Assembly (NCBI GenBank): GCA_947165505.1
Contig: CAMVAT010000010.1
Location: forward strand, 34,357-98,356
Length of the DNA: 64,000 bases
Direction of reading: 5' to 3'
DNA from: an uncultured Prevotellaceae bacterium
GTDB taxonomy: Bacteria; Bacteroidota; Bacteroidia; Bacteroidales; Bacteroidaceae
Shown: positions 24,183 to 34,270 of the stretch, one piece after another
Layout of the letters: the number at the start of each line of letters is the position of its first letter
Numbering within the stretch: position 1 is the first letter of the stretch
Program-made: the position numbers and the translations under genes
Notes under the pieces: generated by a model
Seen by the model: the letters and a program-made list of their open reading frames with translations, nothing else
What the model was told of the DNA's origin: nothing
Database searches by the model: none

Positions 24183-26087
24183 TTATCTGATGATGTATTT
24201 CCTTCCGTTGCGGATGTAGAGCCCTCTCTTGGCTGCCGCCTGAGTGATTTTGCGGCCGCTAAGGTCGTAGAAACTGCCGTCACCCGATTTGCTATTTAAG
24301 ATTTCACTGATGCCGGTGGCTGAGATGGTCTGCGTGGGAGTGTCGTTTCCCTCAACATAGTAGCCATGATTGACGAAGGCCACGCCGTCGTAGATTTTCG
24401 TGTTGCCACTGTTGTAGGAGATAATCAGATAGGCTGGTGCCTCTGTGACCTTCGTGAAGGTGTACTTATAGATGTAGCGGCCGGTGGCGGTCTGTCCCAT
24501 CAGCGTCATCGCGTCGCCGGGCCAGCTGGTGTGCGTGCAGTAGGCCTCACCACCGCCTAGGTCGCCCCATGCCCATACGGCATAGTCGCGCTCGGTGGCC
24601 GTCTCGAAGAAGATGCTCACTTCGTCGGCAGTCGCCAGCGAAGGCGTATAGACCTCGGGGGCGGGCAGTGCTTCCTCGGAATAGGTTCCACGCACATAGA
24701 CGCGATAGCCCTTGGCGTCGAGGGTGATGTTCTGGGTGGCGCTGAAAGTCTGCTGCTGGCGGCTGGTGCCCTGGCGGATGGTCTCGCTGTCGAGCCAAAG
24801 ACTCCAGGCACCGGCAGACAGACCGGTCAGCGTGGCCGTGGTGGCTGCGGTGCCCATATTGAGCACAACCAGTATCTCGCTGTCGCCGGTCTTGCGGGTG
24901 AAGGCCAGCACGTTGGCGTTGGCCGGACTGAGCGTCACCCAGTTGACACCCACCCGGTCGCCCAGTGCGGGAACGGCATGTTTGAGGGCTGTCAGCGTGC
25001 GGATGGTGTTGAGCATTTTGGCGTCCTTGGTGTTCCAGTTTATCTTGGTGTCTTCAAAGTAGTTGAGTGCCTGGTTGCCCCCCGTCTCCTGTCCGTTGTA
25101 GATGAGCGGCATGCCGTAGAGCGTATAGGCCAGTACGGTGAGCGGGTAGCGGTTGGCACCGTATTTCTCGGTGAGCGTCTTTTTGCTCTCGTTCCAGTTT
25201 TGGTCGTGGTTGGTCAGATAGAGCATACGGCAGAACGACACGCTGCTGGCGGCAGTGAGCATGGTCGTGGCGTTGCTCTTCAACGTAGAGGCATAGACAC
25301 CCGTGCTGCCATAGTTGACCAGGCTGCTTTGGTAGCCCCAGGCGTAGTCGTAGTCGAAACCGACTGCCTTCAACTGCTTTTCGGTGTTGCTGTTGCCCTG
25401 CGCAATATCTGCCTCGCCCAGAAAGGTGATGGTCTTGCCGGTCTTATAGTTCTTGATCAGTTGGATGGCATCCGTCCAGTAGCTGGCAGGAATCTGTGGG
25501 CTGCTGATGTAGTCGCAGCGGTATCCGTCGATGTCGGCCTCGTCTATCCAGAACTTCAGGGCATTGTTCATGGCCGTAACCAGTTCCGGATTGTAATAGT
25601 TAAGCTGCCAGACATCACCATAGTTGTTGGGATGGCGGAACTCCTGCTGGCCGTTCCATCCATAGTATTCGGGGTGCGTCGATACCCAGTCGGCATCGGT
25701 AGCCGTATGATTGGGCACCCAGTCGAGCCACACCTGCATGTGGAGGTCGTGGGCAGCGGCGACAAACGCCTTCAGGTCGCTGACGGTGCCGTAGGCAGGA
25801 TTCACCTGCTGGTAGTTGGTAGGGGCGTAGGGGCTGTTGATGCCGCCACCTCGCGGGTAGATGGGCATCAGCCACACGATGTCGATACCCAGCGTCTTCA
25901 GCTCGCCCAACTTCTGCTGGGCGGCGGCCAATGTACCCTCGGCAGTAAACGAGCCGACGTTCATTTCGTAAATCACCTGATGACCTGTTTCATTCTTGGC
26001 GGCTGCTGAGTTGATGGCATCCACATAGTCGGCCGCCAGCATCTGCAAGGGCAGAAGTGCTAATAGATAGATGATAATCCTTTTCAT
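24183..26087 (-). CDS. Secreted GH13 alpha-amylase with starch-binding module and type IX tail
   Basis: 634 residues with signal peptide (YLLALLPLQMLAA). The GH13 barrel spans about 30-400: WLDWVPNHTA, nucleophile region DGYRCD (about 195), acid region TFLGEAD (about 225), and TNHDQN (about 295). A C-terminal beta domain, then a starch-binding-like module (about 490-580; YAVWAWGDLGGGEAYCTHTSWPG), then the sorting tail FYDLSGRKI...KRGLYIRNGRKYIIR. It should hydrolyse alpha-1,4-glucans at or outside the cell surface after type IX export. Last gene of the sus operon, 114 bases after the lipoprotein paralogue. Confidence 0.93.
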   Translation of the reverse strand: MKRIIIYLLALLPLQMLAADYVDAINSAAAKNETGHQVIYEMNVGSFTAEGTLAAAQQKLGELKTLGIDIVWLMPIYPRGGGINSPYAPTNYQQVNPAYGTVSDLKAFVAAAHDLHMQVWLDWVPNHTATDADWVSTHPEYYGWNGQQEFRHPNNYGDVWQLNYYNPELVTAMNNALKFWIDEADIDGYRCDYISSPQIPASYWTDAIQLIKNYKTGKTITFLGEADIAQGNSNTEKQLKAVGFDYDYAWGYQSSLVNYGSTGVYASTLKSNATTMLTAASSVSFCRMLYLTNHDQNWNESKKTLTEKYGANRYPLTVLAYTLYGMPLIYNGQETGGNQALNYFEDTKINWNTKDAKMLNTIRTLTALKHAVPALGDRVGVNWVTLSPANANVLAFTRKTGDSEILVVLNMGTAATTATLTGLSAGAWSLWLDSETIRQGTSRQQQTFSATQNITLDAKGYRVYVRGTYSEEALPAPEVYTPSLATADEVSIFFETATERDYAVWAWGDLGGGEAYCTHTSWPGDAMTLMGQTATGRYIYKYTFTKVTEAPAYLIISYNSGNTKIYDGVAFVNHGYYVEGNDTPTQTISATGISEILNSKSGDGSFYDLSGRKITQAAAKRGLYIRNGRKYIIR

Positions 26088-26201
26088 AGTCTATTGTTTC
26101 TTTAAAAAGAGGGTGGCCGTTCTTCCCAGAGCAGCCAGCCCGGAATGTCGTTAAAATTTTAACTCTAATAGACAGTAAGACTTTTTTGATGAAGCAGGTC
26201 A

Positions 26202-27584
26202 TTACTGTTTTACGAATACTGCAAAGCCCTTGCCTTCCAGGCTGATGGGGGCATTGGCGTCAAGAGTGACATCAGTGGTTGACGGGCCTTCCGTGATGGT
26301 CTGGCTGTTGAGCCACTGGGTATAGGTGCCTGCGTCGATGCCTTTGCTGCTGACGGAACAGGGGTTGGTGCCGAGGTTCAGCAGCACCAACACAGGGCCA
26401 CGCCGGTAGGCCAGTACTGTGGGTTCGCTGACGGACACGAACTCCACAGGGGCATCGGCAGCCAGCGAGGGCTGTGTATGGTGCAGGGCACAGAGCGTGC
26501 GCACCAGGTGCTGCATCTTGCGGTCAACCAGCTGCCACTTCACCTTGGCATCGGTGAAATAGTTCAGCGTGTCGGGGTCGCCGATTTCCTGGCCCTGATA
26601 GAGCAGGGGCATACCGTAGAAGGTGAACTCCAGCACGGTGAGCGCATAGCGGTTGTCGCCGTAGAAGTCCTTCAGTGTGTGGCCGCCGTCGTTGTAGTTC
26701 TGGTCGTGGTTGGTCAGATAGACCATGCGGCGGTTCTTCACCTGCCGCGAGGCCGCGAGAAACGTGTCCAAGATGTTCTTCAGCGAGTCGGCATCCGACG
26801 AGTCCTTGAATTTCCATGCCAGCACGCCTTGGAGATCCCAGGCATAGTCGTAGTCGAAACCGCAAGAGTCGATGCGGTTGTTCTCCGGGTTGGTGATGTC
26901 TGTCTCGCTGAGGAACTCGATGGCCTTGCCGTTTTTGCTCTTCAGCTCCGCAATGATGTTCTGCCAGTAGGAGACCGGGATGGTGGGACTGCTGACATAA
27001 TCGCAGCGGAAGCCGTCAACATCGCATGAGTCCACCCAGAACTTCATGGCTCCGCTCATCTTGCTGACCAGTCCCTTGTCTTGGTAGTTCAGCTCGTAAA
27101 CATCGCCCCATCCGTGCGGATGAATCATCTGCCCCTTGGCGTCTTTGGTGAAATACTCAGGATGTTCCTTCACCCAGGGATTCTCCACAGCCACATGATT
27201 GGGCACCCAGTCGAGCCATACCTTCATGCCGTGCTCGTGGGCGGCAGCGACAAACGATTTCAGGTCGCCGACGGTGCCGTAGGCAGGATTCACATCGTAG
27301 AAATTCATCGAGGCGTAGGGGCTGTGCATCGTCGTGCCGCGCGGATAGATGGGCATCAGCCAGAGGATGTCGATGCCTAAAGTGTCGAGTCGTGCCAACT
27401 GTTCCTGGGCGGCCTTGAACGTTCCCTCAGGGGTGAAAGCACCTACGTTCAACTGGTAGATGACACGGTTCTCCATGCTGACGGGCTTGGTGCCGTCCAC
27501 TTTGAACGCACCGCCCTCAGGATTGCAGGCTGCCATCAGCAGCACTGCAATGAGGGGGAGAATAGATATGATTTTCTTCTTCAT
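26202..27584 (-). CDS. GH13 alpha-amylase lipoprotein (SusG-like role)
   Basis: 460 residues. Lipoprotein signal LPLIAVLLMAAC (Cys 20). The GH13 catalytic barrel is about 40-380: IDILWLMPIYPRG, WLDWVPNHVA, DGFRCD (about 192), FLSETD (about 226), TNHDQN (about 292). A short C-terminal beta domain ends it. It lacks the extra binding domain and sorting tail of its paralogue downstream, so it is probably anchored by lipid. It follows the SusE-like gene by 12 bases, the position of susG in the B. thetaiotaomicron locus. Product likely maltooligosaccharides for SusCD import. Confidence 0.92.
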   Translation of the reverse strand: MKKKIISILPLIAVLLMAACNPEGGAFKVDGTKPVSMENRVIYQLNVGAFTPEGTFKAAQEQLARLDTLGIDILWLMPIYPRGTTMHSPYASMNFYDVNPAYGTVGDLKSFVAAAHEHGMKVWLDWVPNHVAVENPWVKEHPEYFTKDAKGQMIHPHGWGDVYELNYQDKGLVSKMSGAMKFWVDSCDVDGFRCDYVSSPTIPVSYWQNIIAELKSKNGKAIEFLSETDITNPENNRIDSCGFDYDYAWDLQGVLAWKFKDSSDADSLKNILDTFLAASRQVKNRRMVYLTNHDQNYNDGGHTLKDFYGDNRYALTVLEFTFYGMPLLYQGQEIGDPDTLNYFTDAKVKWQLVDRKMQHLVRTLCALHHTQPSLAADAPVEFVSVSEPTVLAYRRGPVLVLLNLGTNPCSVSSKGIDAGTYTQWLNSQTITEGPSTTDVTLDANAPISLEGKGFAVFVKQ

Positions 27585-27596
27585 AATGGTACGCTT

Positions 27597-29342
27597 TTAA
27601 CGTCTCTTTGCCTTGGCGCTAACGCTTCCAGTTGTAACAGTGAAGAAATAATCCTTATCGAGTGTGATAGCAGGGCCGTCAATCTGTGAACCTCCGCCAT
27701 TGTTGTTGAAGATGGGGTTATACACCTGACCTGTAGCGGGGAAGGTGAACACCTTGTACGTCACGCCGCCGATGGTTTCGGTGCCATACACGTTCTTTCC
27801 GGGCCAGCCGCCGTAGAGCTCGGCAATACCATCGCCCCAAGCATAGACCGCCATGTCGTCCCAACCCGTCTGGTCGTCAACGTAAATCTTGTGGGTGATG
27901 TCCTCATACGCCGATGCCGTCACATTGAAGTAGAAGTCATTTCCTGTGGTGATGGCTGGTCCGTCGAACTGTGTGCCGCCGGCATTGTTGTTGAAAATGA
28001 GGTTATAAACTTCTCCGACACTGTTGTAGTCGAATGCCAGATAGTCTGTGCCTGCGAAGGTCTTGGTGCCGGGAGCATTGTTGCCGGGCCAATCTCCGAA
28101 GAGTTCGGGCAATTCGCTACCCCATGCATAGAGGGCGATGGCGTCCCAACCGGTTTGGTTGTTCACATACAAGGAGAAGTGCGTCTGTCCGCCGGGTTGC
28201 GGGTCGGGTGTGACTGCACCGCCAATCACTTCGTAACCTCCGTCGTAAATACGCACGTAGATGTCGTGGTCGATGGTGAAGAACAGGTCGTCGCCTTCCC
28301 ATTGTACGCCATTGTTATTATTGTTGGGTATCAAGTGGAGGTTGAGTCCTGTGTTGGCTTCACCTAAGTCGAAGTAAACATACTCTTGCCCGTTGATGGT
28401 CTGGGTGCCTGTCGGAGCCATGCCCGGCCATCCGCCGAAGGCTTCGGCGTCGCCCCAGGCATAGAGGGCAAGGTCCTTCTGGCTCGACTCGTTGAGAATA
28501 AACAGAGCGTAACCGTCGTGCTTCGGACCGGCAGTGACCTCTTCCACACCTTCGGCGGTGACGCGGAGATAGAGGTCGTGGTCGATGGTGTAAGCAAAGT
28601 CGGGCAATTGAATGCCATTGCCGCCGTTGTTGAAGATGAGGTTCTGGTTCAGACCGGTGTTGGCCGCACCCATATCCCAGTATTTATATTGCTGTCCGTC
28701 GATGGTCTGCACACCCGTAGGTTCTACACCGGGCCACTCGCCGTTGAGGTGGTTCACATCGCCCCACTGATAGAGCGAGATGACATCCCAACCCGTCTCA
28801 TCAATCACATAAACCACAAAGCCGTCGTGCTCAATCTCAGGACCGTCGGCTCCCCAGTAGTAGCTCTCCCAACGCTGTCCCCAGATGTTGGTGAAGGACC
28901 CCACGGCGGGATTGTCGTTATGCACGGCGTAGGTGACGTCTTGGGCAAGCGTAGCCTCGTTACCCTGTGTGACGGAGTAGAAACGGAAACCGTCGGCCAG
29001 TGTCTTGCCATTCTGGAATGTAGCGGGGTCGAGGTAGATGCCCCATTTGGCATTGCTCTTTTCTGCTTTCATCAGTTTAAAGGCTTCGTCGAGCTTGGGT
29101 GTCTCATACTTTCCTTCTTCGTTGGGTGCCAGAGAGTTGCCGTTGAACGGGCCAATGATATAAATCTCCTCGCCGGCTGTGGTGCCAAAGGGAGCGATGT
29201 ATTCTAACAGGATACGGTCGGCACGTGTCTCAAACTGTTGACGCTCGTGGTCGAACAAGATATCCTCTTTGTCTGAGCAACTGCTCATCAGCCCGGTCAG
29301 GGCCAGCAGTGTCAGCATCAGGCTATATATCTTTTTATTCAT
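27597..29342 (-). CDS. SusE/SusF-like starch-binding lipoprotein with repeated CBM modules
   Basis: 581 residues. Lipoprotein signal LLALTGLMSSC (Cys 22). An N-terminal SusE-type domain contains GEEIYIIGPFNGNSLAPNEE. Four related starch-binding modules follow, about 80-110 residues each. Each has TGWD or QKDLALYAWG, then WPG, and NLIFNNNGG-like loops ending DHDLYLRV or DFYFNV. The Trp residues of the WG/WPG motifs are the probable sugar-stacking sites. It should hold starch on the cell surface for the amylases and SusCD. Repeat architecture is longer than SusE (about 390) and closer in number of modules to SusF. Confidence 0.88.
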   Translation of the reverse strand: MNKKIYSLMLTLLALTGLMSSCSDKEDILFDHERQQFETRADRILLEYIAPFGTTAGEEIYIIGPFNGNSLAPNEEGKYETPKLDEAFKLMKAEKSNAKWGIYLDPATFQNGKTLADGFRFYSVTQGNEATLAQDVTYAVHNDNPAVGSFTNIWGQRWESYYWGADGPEIEHDGFVVYVIDETGWDVISLYQWGDVNHLNGEWPGVEPTGVQTIDGQQYKYWDMGAANTGLNQNLIFNNGGNGIQLPDFAYTIDHDLYLRVTAEGVEEVTAGPKHDGYALFILNESSQKDLALYAWGDAEAFGGWPGMAPTGTQTINGQEYVYFDLGEANTGLNLHLIPNNNNNGVQWEGDDLFFTIDHDIYVRIYDGGYEVIGGAVTPDPQPGGQTHFSLYVNNQTGWDAIALYAWGSELPELFGDWPGNNAPGTKTFAGTDYLAFDYNSVGEVYNLIFNNNAGGTQFDGPAITTGNDFYFNVTASAYEDITHKIYVDDQTGWDDMAVYAWGDGIAELYGGWPGKNVYGTETIGGVTYKVFTFPATGQVYNPIFNNNGGGSQIDGPAITLDKDYFFTVTTGSVSAKAKRR

Positions 29343-29419
29343 AGTTTCTTAATTCTTTTAATTCGTGAAATCTGTGAAATCCGTTGTCTTTCAATTTCGT
29401 TGTTGATCATCCCGATGAA

Positions 29420-31246
29420 TCAATAGTTCGGATTCTGAACGAGTCCGGGATTGACGGCTATGGCACTGGCGGGCAGCGGATACCACTCGTACTTACGGTC
29501 GCGCTTGGCTGCCATCTGTCCGTAACCGTCCTCAGAGGTACGTCCCCAGAACCACCACTGACCCTGAGTGAACTTGTCGTAGCGGCGCAGGTCGGTGCGG
29601 CGGCGGTTGCCCTCGCACAGATACTCCTTGCCCCATTCAGAGAGCATCCAGTCTAAGTCGAAGGCGGTGAAGCCCGGACCGGGAATGCTCAGCGCATTAG
29701 TGCGGTCGCCGCTGTTGAAGTAGCGCTGGCGCACGGCATCGACATACTTCTTAGCCTCTGTGCTGTTGCCCTTTCGCATCTCGCACTCGGCCACATTATA
29801 GTATGCTTCGGCCAGACGGAACTGCACGTCGTCAATGTCCTTGAAACCCTTGCCAACCTCTGCGGGATAGAGCGGGTATTTCATCATGCGGATGCCCGAG
29901 TTGGTCTCGCCCCAGCGCGGACTCATCACTGGCTCCAGGTCGTGGCCCATGTTCTGGAACGTGCCCACCTGGTCAACATACACCAGTTCCTGACCGTCGC
30001 GGTCGGCATCGGCCTTCAGCGCACTGCCTGTGCCGTAGTTGGCCTTCATGGCTCCCTTGAGGAACATACCCGGTCCGTGCTTTCCCGTGGCGGCATCATA
30101 GACGTAGTTCTGCTTACGGATGTCGCGGTCGTCGAAACGCTCGTAGGGAGCACCCAGCTTGTCGCCATAGTCGGTCAGGAAACTCTTGGCTCCTATGGTG
30201 CCGCCAGTGGGCAGAACGGTTCCCGTGTTGTCGTAGGAAGGCACGAGACAGACGCAGTTCCAGGCACCTATGCCGCTATACTGCTCCATGCCGTTGCAGT
30301 ATTCGGTGTAGTTGTAGGGCATCATGGCCATGGTGCGGATGTTGCTGATGGCATTGGTGGCACCCTTGCCGTCCTCGGCAGCCAGCGCGAAGATGACTTC
30401 CGGACATTTCACATTATCCACGCTGAAGATATCGCGCCAGTTGTCGGCCAGCCGGTAGTTGCCGTAGTTGCCGTTGATGATCTCCTTCGACAATGCCTCG
30501 CACTCGTCGTAATGCTTCTCGCCGATGAAGATTTCAGCATTGAGCAGCAGACGGGCCTTCAGCAGGCGGTTCATGCCCTGGTTGGCACGGTTGACGAGGG
30601 CGTGCTGGTCATCGTCCTTGCCTAAAGCGGCATACGACTCGTCGAGCTCTGTGGCAATGAAGTCGTAGATCTTCTTGCACGATGTGTCCCAGTCAGGGTC
30701 TGCCGAACCAGGTACAACGCTGCCGGCCGAGGTGTTCAGCGGCAGTGCACCGCCCCAGAGCTCAAACAGACAGTAGTAGTTCCAGGCACGCAGCGTGCGC
30801 ACCTCGGCCACATACTGTGCCAGGTCGGTCTCGTTCATGCCAAGGCTGCCGGCACTCAGGCCCTCGAGGTCGCTGAGCAACAGGTTGGCCAGTCCAATAC
30901 CTGTCCAAGCCTCTTTCCATGCTTTCTCGATGATGGGGGTCTCTGTGCCCCAGTTCTGCCAGGAGAGCACGGTTTTGGCGGCTTCGTCCCATCCCCACTG
31001 ACCACCGTTCCATACGCGCCAGGTAATCTGGTCGGCAGGATATTCAGACAGGTGGAAGAAGTTCTCGCCGGCCAGCGTAGATGATGTCTGGTTGTAGATG
31101 GCAGCCACGGCTCCCTGCACGCTGGCCTCGTTCTGGTAGTAGGACGATGCGTCAATGCGGTCGTAAGTTTTCTCGTCGAGGTCGGTGCATGCAGCCATAC
31201 CCAGACTTACAGCCATTGCTATGATGCTATATTTAATTGCTTTCAT
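29420..31246 (-). CDS. susD: SusD-like starch-binding outer-membrane lipoprotein
   Basis: 608 residues. Lipoprotein signal IIAMAVSLGMAAC (Cys 20) and the opening TDLDEKTYDRIDASSYYQNE typical of SusD/RagB. A TPR-like helical scaffold carries LRTLRAWNYYCLFELWGGALPL-type sequence, and the protein ends with RRRTDLRRYDKF and WYPLPASAIAVNPGLVQNPNY. SusD sits as a lid on the SusC barrel and delivers oligosaccharides. Located 36 bases after susC on the same strand, in the canonical order. Confidence 0.95.
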   Translation of the reverse strand: MKAIKYSIIAMAVSLGMAACTDLDEKTYDRIDASSYYQNEASVQGAVAAIYNQTSSTLAGENFFHLSEYPADQITWRVWNGGQWGWDEAAKTVLSWQNWGTETPIIEKAWKEAWTGIGLANLLLSDLEGLSAGSLGMNETDLAQYVAEVRTLRAWNYYCLFELWGGALPLNTSAGSVVPGSADPDWDTSCKKIYDFIATELDESYAALGKDDDQHALVNRANQGMNRLLKARLLLNAEIFIGEKHYDECEALSKEIINGNYGNYRLADNWRDIFSVDNVKCPEVIFALAAEDGKGATNAISNIRTMAMMPYNYTEYCNGMEQYSGIGAWNCVCLVPSYDNTGTVLPTGGTIGAKSFLTDYGDKLGAPYERFDDRDIRKQNYVYDAATGKHGPGMFLKGAMKANYGTGSALKADADRDGQELVYVDQVGTFQNMGHDLEPVMSPRWGETNSGIRMMKYPLYPAEVGKGFKDIDDVQFRLAEAYYNVAECEMRKGNSTEAKKYVDAVRQRYFNSGDRTNALSIPGPGFTAFDLDWMLSEWGKEYLCEGNRRRTDLRRYDKFTQGQWWFWGRTSEDGYGQMAAKRDRKYEWYPLPASAIAVNPGLVQNPNY

Positions 31247-31282
31247 ATCTTCGATTGTTTTATTTCAGTTCATCTTGGTTGA

Positions 31283-34225
31283 TTAGTGGAAACGTACAGT
31301 CACACCTAATGTCACGTTGGTGGCCTGAGGATAGGCACTGTTGGTGTCCACCCCCGGCGTGATACCATTGCTGTTGACAACAGATGGGTCATTGCCCTTA
31401 TAAGAGGTCAGCGTAAAGAGGTTCTTGGCTGACAGATAGACACGCACACTCTCAAGTATCTTGCGCTCCTTCGGGATGAAGTTGTAGCCGAGGGTCACAT
31501 TGTCGAGCTTGAAGTAGTTGCCGTTCTCAAGGAAGTAGCTGCTGATGATGCTGCCGCCTGACTTCACATCGGCATAGTCGGTATAGGCGGTGCGCAGCAC
31601 ATTGTCGGTGCCGCAGCCCTGCAGCCCCATGCCGTACTTGCGCATGTTGAAGATCTCGTAGCCCAGTGCTGAACGGAACAGCATCGACAGATCCCAGTTT
31701 TTATATCGCAGCGAGTTGCTCCACGACAGGAAGTGCTTCGGGGCACCATTGCCTATTTCGCGCTTCCATGAGGGGTCGGCCTGGGCGGCCGGCTGGGCCT
31801 TGCCGTCGTTGTCGTAAACCATCAGCAGACCGTTCTCGTCGATGCCAGCGTGCTCATAGCCGTAGAATTGGCCCATCTTGCCACCTTCCTCAACGCGGAA
31901 GAAGTATTCGCTGGTGCCCAAACCGGGCTTCTGGTAGAGGTCGAGCCATGCCATCTGGTAGCTGTCGCTCGACAGCTTCGACAGTTCGGTGGAGCCTGTG
32001 CTCCAGTTGATGCCCGTTGTCCACTGGAAGTCCTTGGTCTTGATGGCATCGTAGTCCAGGCTGACCTCAAAACCGGTGTTCTTCGTCGTACCCACATTCA
32101 CCAGAATGGTGCTGTAGATGAACGGAGGCTGCGGAGCGGTGTAGTTGTAGAGCAGGTCCTTGGAGCGCCGGTCGAAGTACTCGATGCTACCGCGCAGACG
32201 ACTGTTGAGCGTCACGAAGTCGAGACCTATGTTAAAAGCGGTCGATTTCTCCCAGGCCAGGTCGGGGTTGGCATTCAGCGTGGGGGCATAGCCGTTGGTC
32301 CACTGGCCGTTGATGTAGTACTGGCCGTATGCACCGTAGGTAGGCATCGACTTGTAGGCGTCAAAGTCGGAGCGCCCCGTCACACCGTATGACACGCGAG
32401 GCTTCAGGCTCTGGAACATCGACAGATTCTCTTCCAGTCCAGGTGTCCGTACGGCTTCCCAGGCCACGGAAACGGAGGGGAAGGTGCCCCACTTCTTGTT
32501 GCTGCCGAACTTAGTGCTGCCCTCGTGACGCAGCGACGCTGCCACGTAGAGCATGTCCTTGAAATTGTAGTTCAGACGACCGAAGAAACCTATCAGTGTC
32601 GATTCCGATTTGCCGGCATACATGTTGGCCTTGCCGTCCTTCAGATAGGTACCGTTGCCGATGCCCCAGTAGCTCAGCGCATCATAGACGAAGCCTGCGT
32701 TCTCCTGATAGTCCGTCTCATAGGTGCTGCGCTCCCAGCTGTAGCCCACGACGGCTCTCAGCTGATGCTGGCTCAGGGTCAGCGTGTAGTTGCCCAGCCA
32801 CTCTATGCGGTTGGTCTTCCAACGCTCGTTCTTGATGTTGGCCGAACCGGCATAGCCGTTCCAGTAGCTGGCGCTCGACGTGGTCGGGGTGTACCAGTTC
32901 GACTTCAGGTCGTTGTACTGTAGGGCGTAGCTCAGTGATGTGCTCAGCACGTGCTTTTCGGTCTGCAGAATGTTCAGTTTCACGTCGAAGTTGCCCAAGA
33001 CGTAGTTGCGGTCGCCGTTGCTGACGTTGTTCTGCAGGTCGTTCACGGGATTGTGGATGCCCGATGGTGATGTGGGCTGGTAGTAGGTGCCGTCGGGATT
33101 CTTCACGGGAATGGTGGGGTTCATGGTGAGGGCTGTGTCAAACAGGCCGTTATTGCCCCAGTCCTCTTTCACCTTACGGTAGGAGAGCGAGGTGTTGAAC
33201 TGTACCAGTCCGTCGAGTACACGCTGCTCGCCCACGAAACGTCCACCATATTCCTCGCGTTTCGACACGATGTCAAGACCGTTACCGCTCTTGTAGTTCA
33301 CAGAGGCTCCGAAGTAGCCGTTCTTCGTAGAACTGTCGATGCTCAGATACTGGTTCAGTGTGTAGCTGGCCTTGCGGGTAATCTCGTCCCACCAGTTGGT
33401 GTCGCCGCCGTAGTTCTGACCGCGGCGCGAACGGATAAACTCCTCGGTAGTGAGGATGTCGGGCTTCGACTTGGCAAAGTTGAGACCGATGTAACTGTCA
33501 TAAGTGACGTTGGTGACACCTTGTGTGCCTGAACCTTTCTTCGTGGTCACCAGAATCACACCGTTGGCACCACGCGTGCCGTAGATGGCTGCCGAACCTG
33601 CGTCCTTCAGCACGGTGATGGACTCCACATCCTGGGTGGCAATGTTGCGCAGGTCGCCGCCGGCAATACCGTCGATGACCACCAGCGGACCGTTGGAGGC
33701 CGTCAGCGAACCGGCACCGCGAATCTGGATGTTGGTCATGCCGTTCGGGTCGGCATCGTTGGTGGCGGCCACATTCAAACCGGTCACCTTACCCGCGACA
33801 AGCGACATGGGGTCGCTGGCGGCACCCTGGTTGAACTGCTCTTTCGACACCTGTACCACCGAGCTTGAAATCTCTTTCTTGGCCAATGAGCCGTAGCCCA
33901 CTACCACCACTTCGTTCAGCTGGGCCACGTCTTCCAGAAGCGTGATGTCCAGCCCGTCCTTGGCCTTCACCTCTTGCGGCGTATAGCCAATGTAGCTGAC
34001 CACCAGCGTAGCACCCGGCTGACACTGTAACGTGAAATGACCGTCTAAGTCGGTGACGGTACCACCTTGCGTTCCTTTCACTACGATGCTGGCGCCGATG
34101 ACTCCCTCGCCCGTCTCGTCTTTCACATGTCCATTGATCGTGGACTGTGCCGAAATGGTCAAAGCAAGAAGCATGGCCGCAGCCAGTGAAAGCATACGGC
34201 AGAAAAACACTTTCTTTTGTTCCAT
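31283..34225 (-). CDS. susC: SusC-like TonB-dependent outer-membrane transporter
   Basis: 980 residues. Signal peptide (LSLAAAMLLALTISAQS), a carboxypeptidase-like domain (about 28-105; INGHVKDETGEGVIGASIVV), a TonB-box-like LNEVVVVGYG, plug domain (IQIRGAGSLTASNGPLVVIDG) and a 22-strand barrel ending TNVTLGVTVRF. Imports starch oligosaccharides across the outer membrane using TonB energy, with SusD as lid. Downstream of the GH97 gene by 45 bases. Confidence 0.96.
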   Translation of the reverse strand: MEQKKVFFCRMLSLAAAMLLALTISAQSTINGHVKDETGEGVIGASIVVKGTQGGTVTDLDGHFTLQCQPGATLVVSYIGYTPQEVKAKDGLDITLLEDVAQLNEVVVVGYGSLAKKEISSSVVQVSKEQFNQGAASDPMSLVAGKVTGLNVAATNDADPNGMTNIQIRGAGSLTASNGPLVVIDGIAGGDLRNIATQDVESITVLKDAGSAAIYGTRGANGVILVTTKKGSGTQGVTNVTYDSYIGLNFAKSKPDILTTEEFIRSRRGQNYGGDTNWWDEITRKASYTLNQYLSIDSSTKNGYFGASVNYKSGNGLDIVSKREEYGGRFVGEQRVLDGLVQFNTSLSYRKVKEDWGNNGLFDTALTMNPTIPVKNPDGTYYQPTSPSGIHNPVNDLQNNVSNGDRNYVLGNFDVKLNILQTEKHVLSTSLSYALQYNDLKSNWYTPTTSSASYWNGYAGSANIKNERWKTNRIEWLGNYTLTLSQHQLRAVVGYSWERSTYETDYQENAGFVYDALSYWGIGNGTYLKDGKANMYAGKSESTLIGFFGRLNYNFKDMLYVAASLRHEGSTKFGSNKKWGTFPSVSVAWEAVRTPGLEENLSMFQSLKPRVSYGVTGRSDFDAYKSMPTYGAYGQYYINGQWTNGYAPTLNANPDLAWEKSTAFNIGLDFVTLNSRLRGSIEYFDRRSKDLLYNYTAPQPPFIYSTILVNVGTTKNTGFEVSLDYDAIKTKDFQWTTGINWSTGSTELSKLSSDSYQMAWLDLYQKPGLGTSEYFFRVEEGGKMGQFYGYEHAGIDENGLLMVYDNDGKAQPAAQADPSWKREIGNGAPKHFLSWSNSLRYKNWDLSMLFRSALGYEIFNMRKYGMGLQGCGTDNVLRTAYTDYADVKSGGSIISSYFLENGNYFKLDNVTLGYNFIPKERKILESVRVYLSAKNLFTLTSYKGNDPSVVNSNGITPGVDTNSAYPQATNVTLGVTVRFH

Positions 34226-34270
34226 TTTTAGTTGTTTAAAGTTATCAATTAGAGTTAATTATTATAATGT

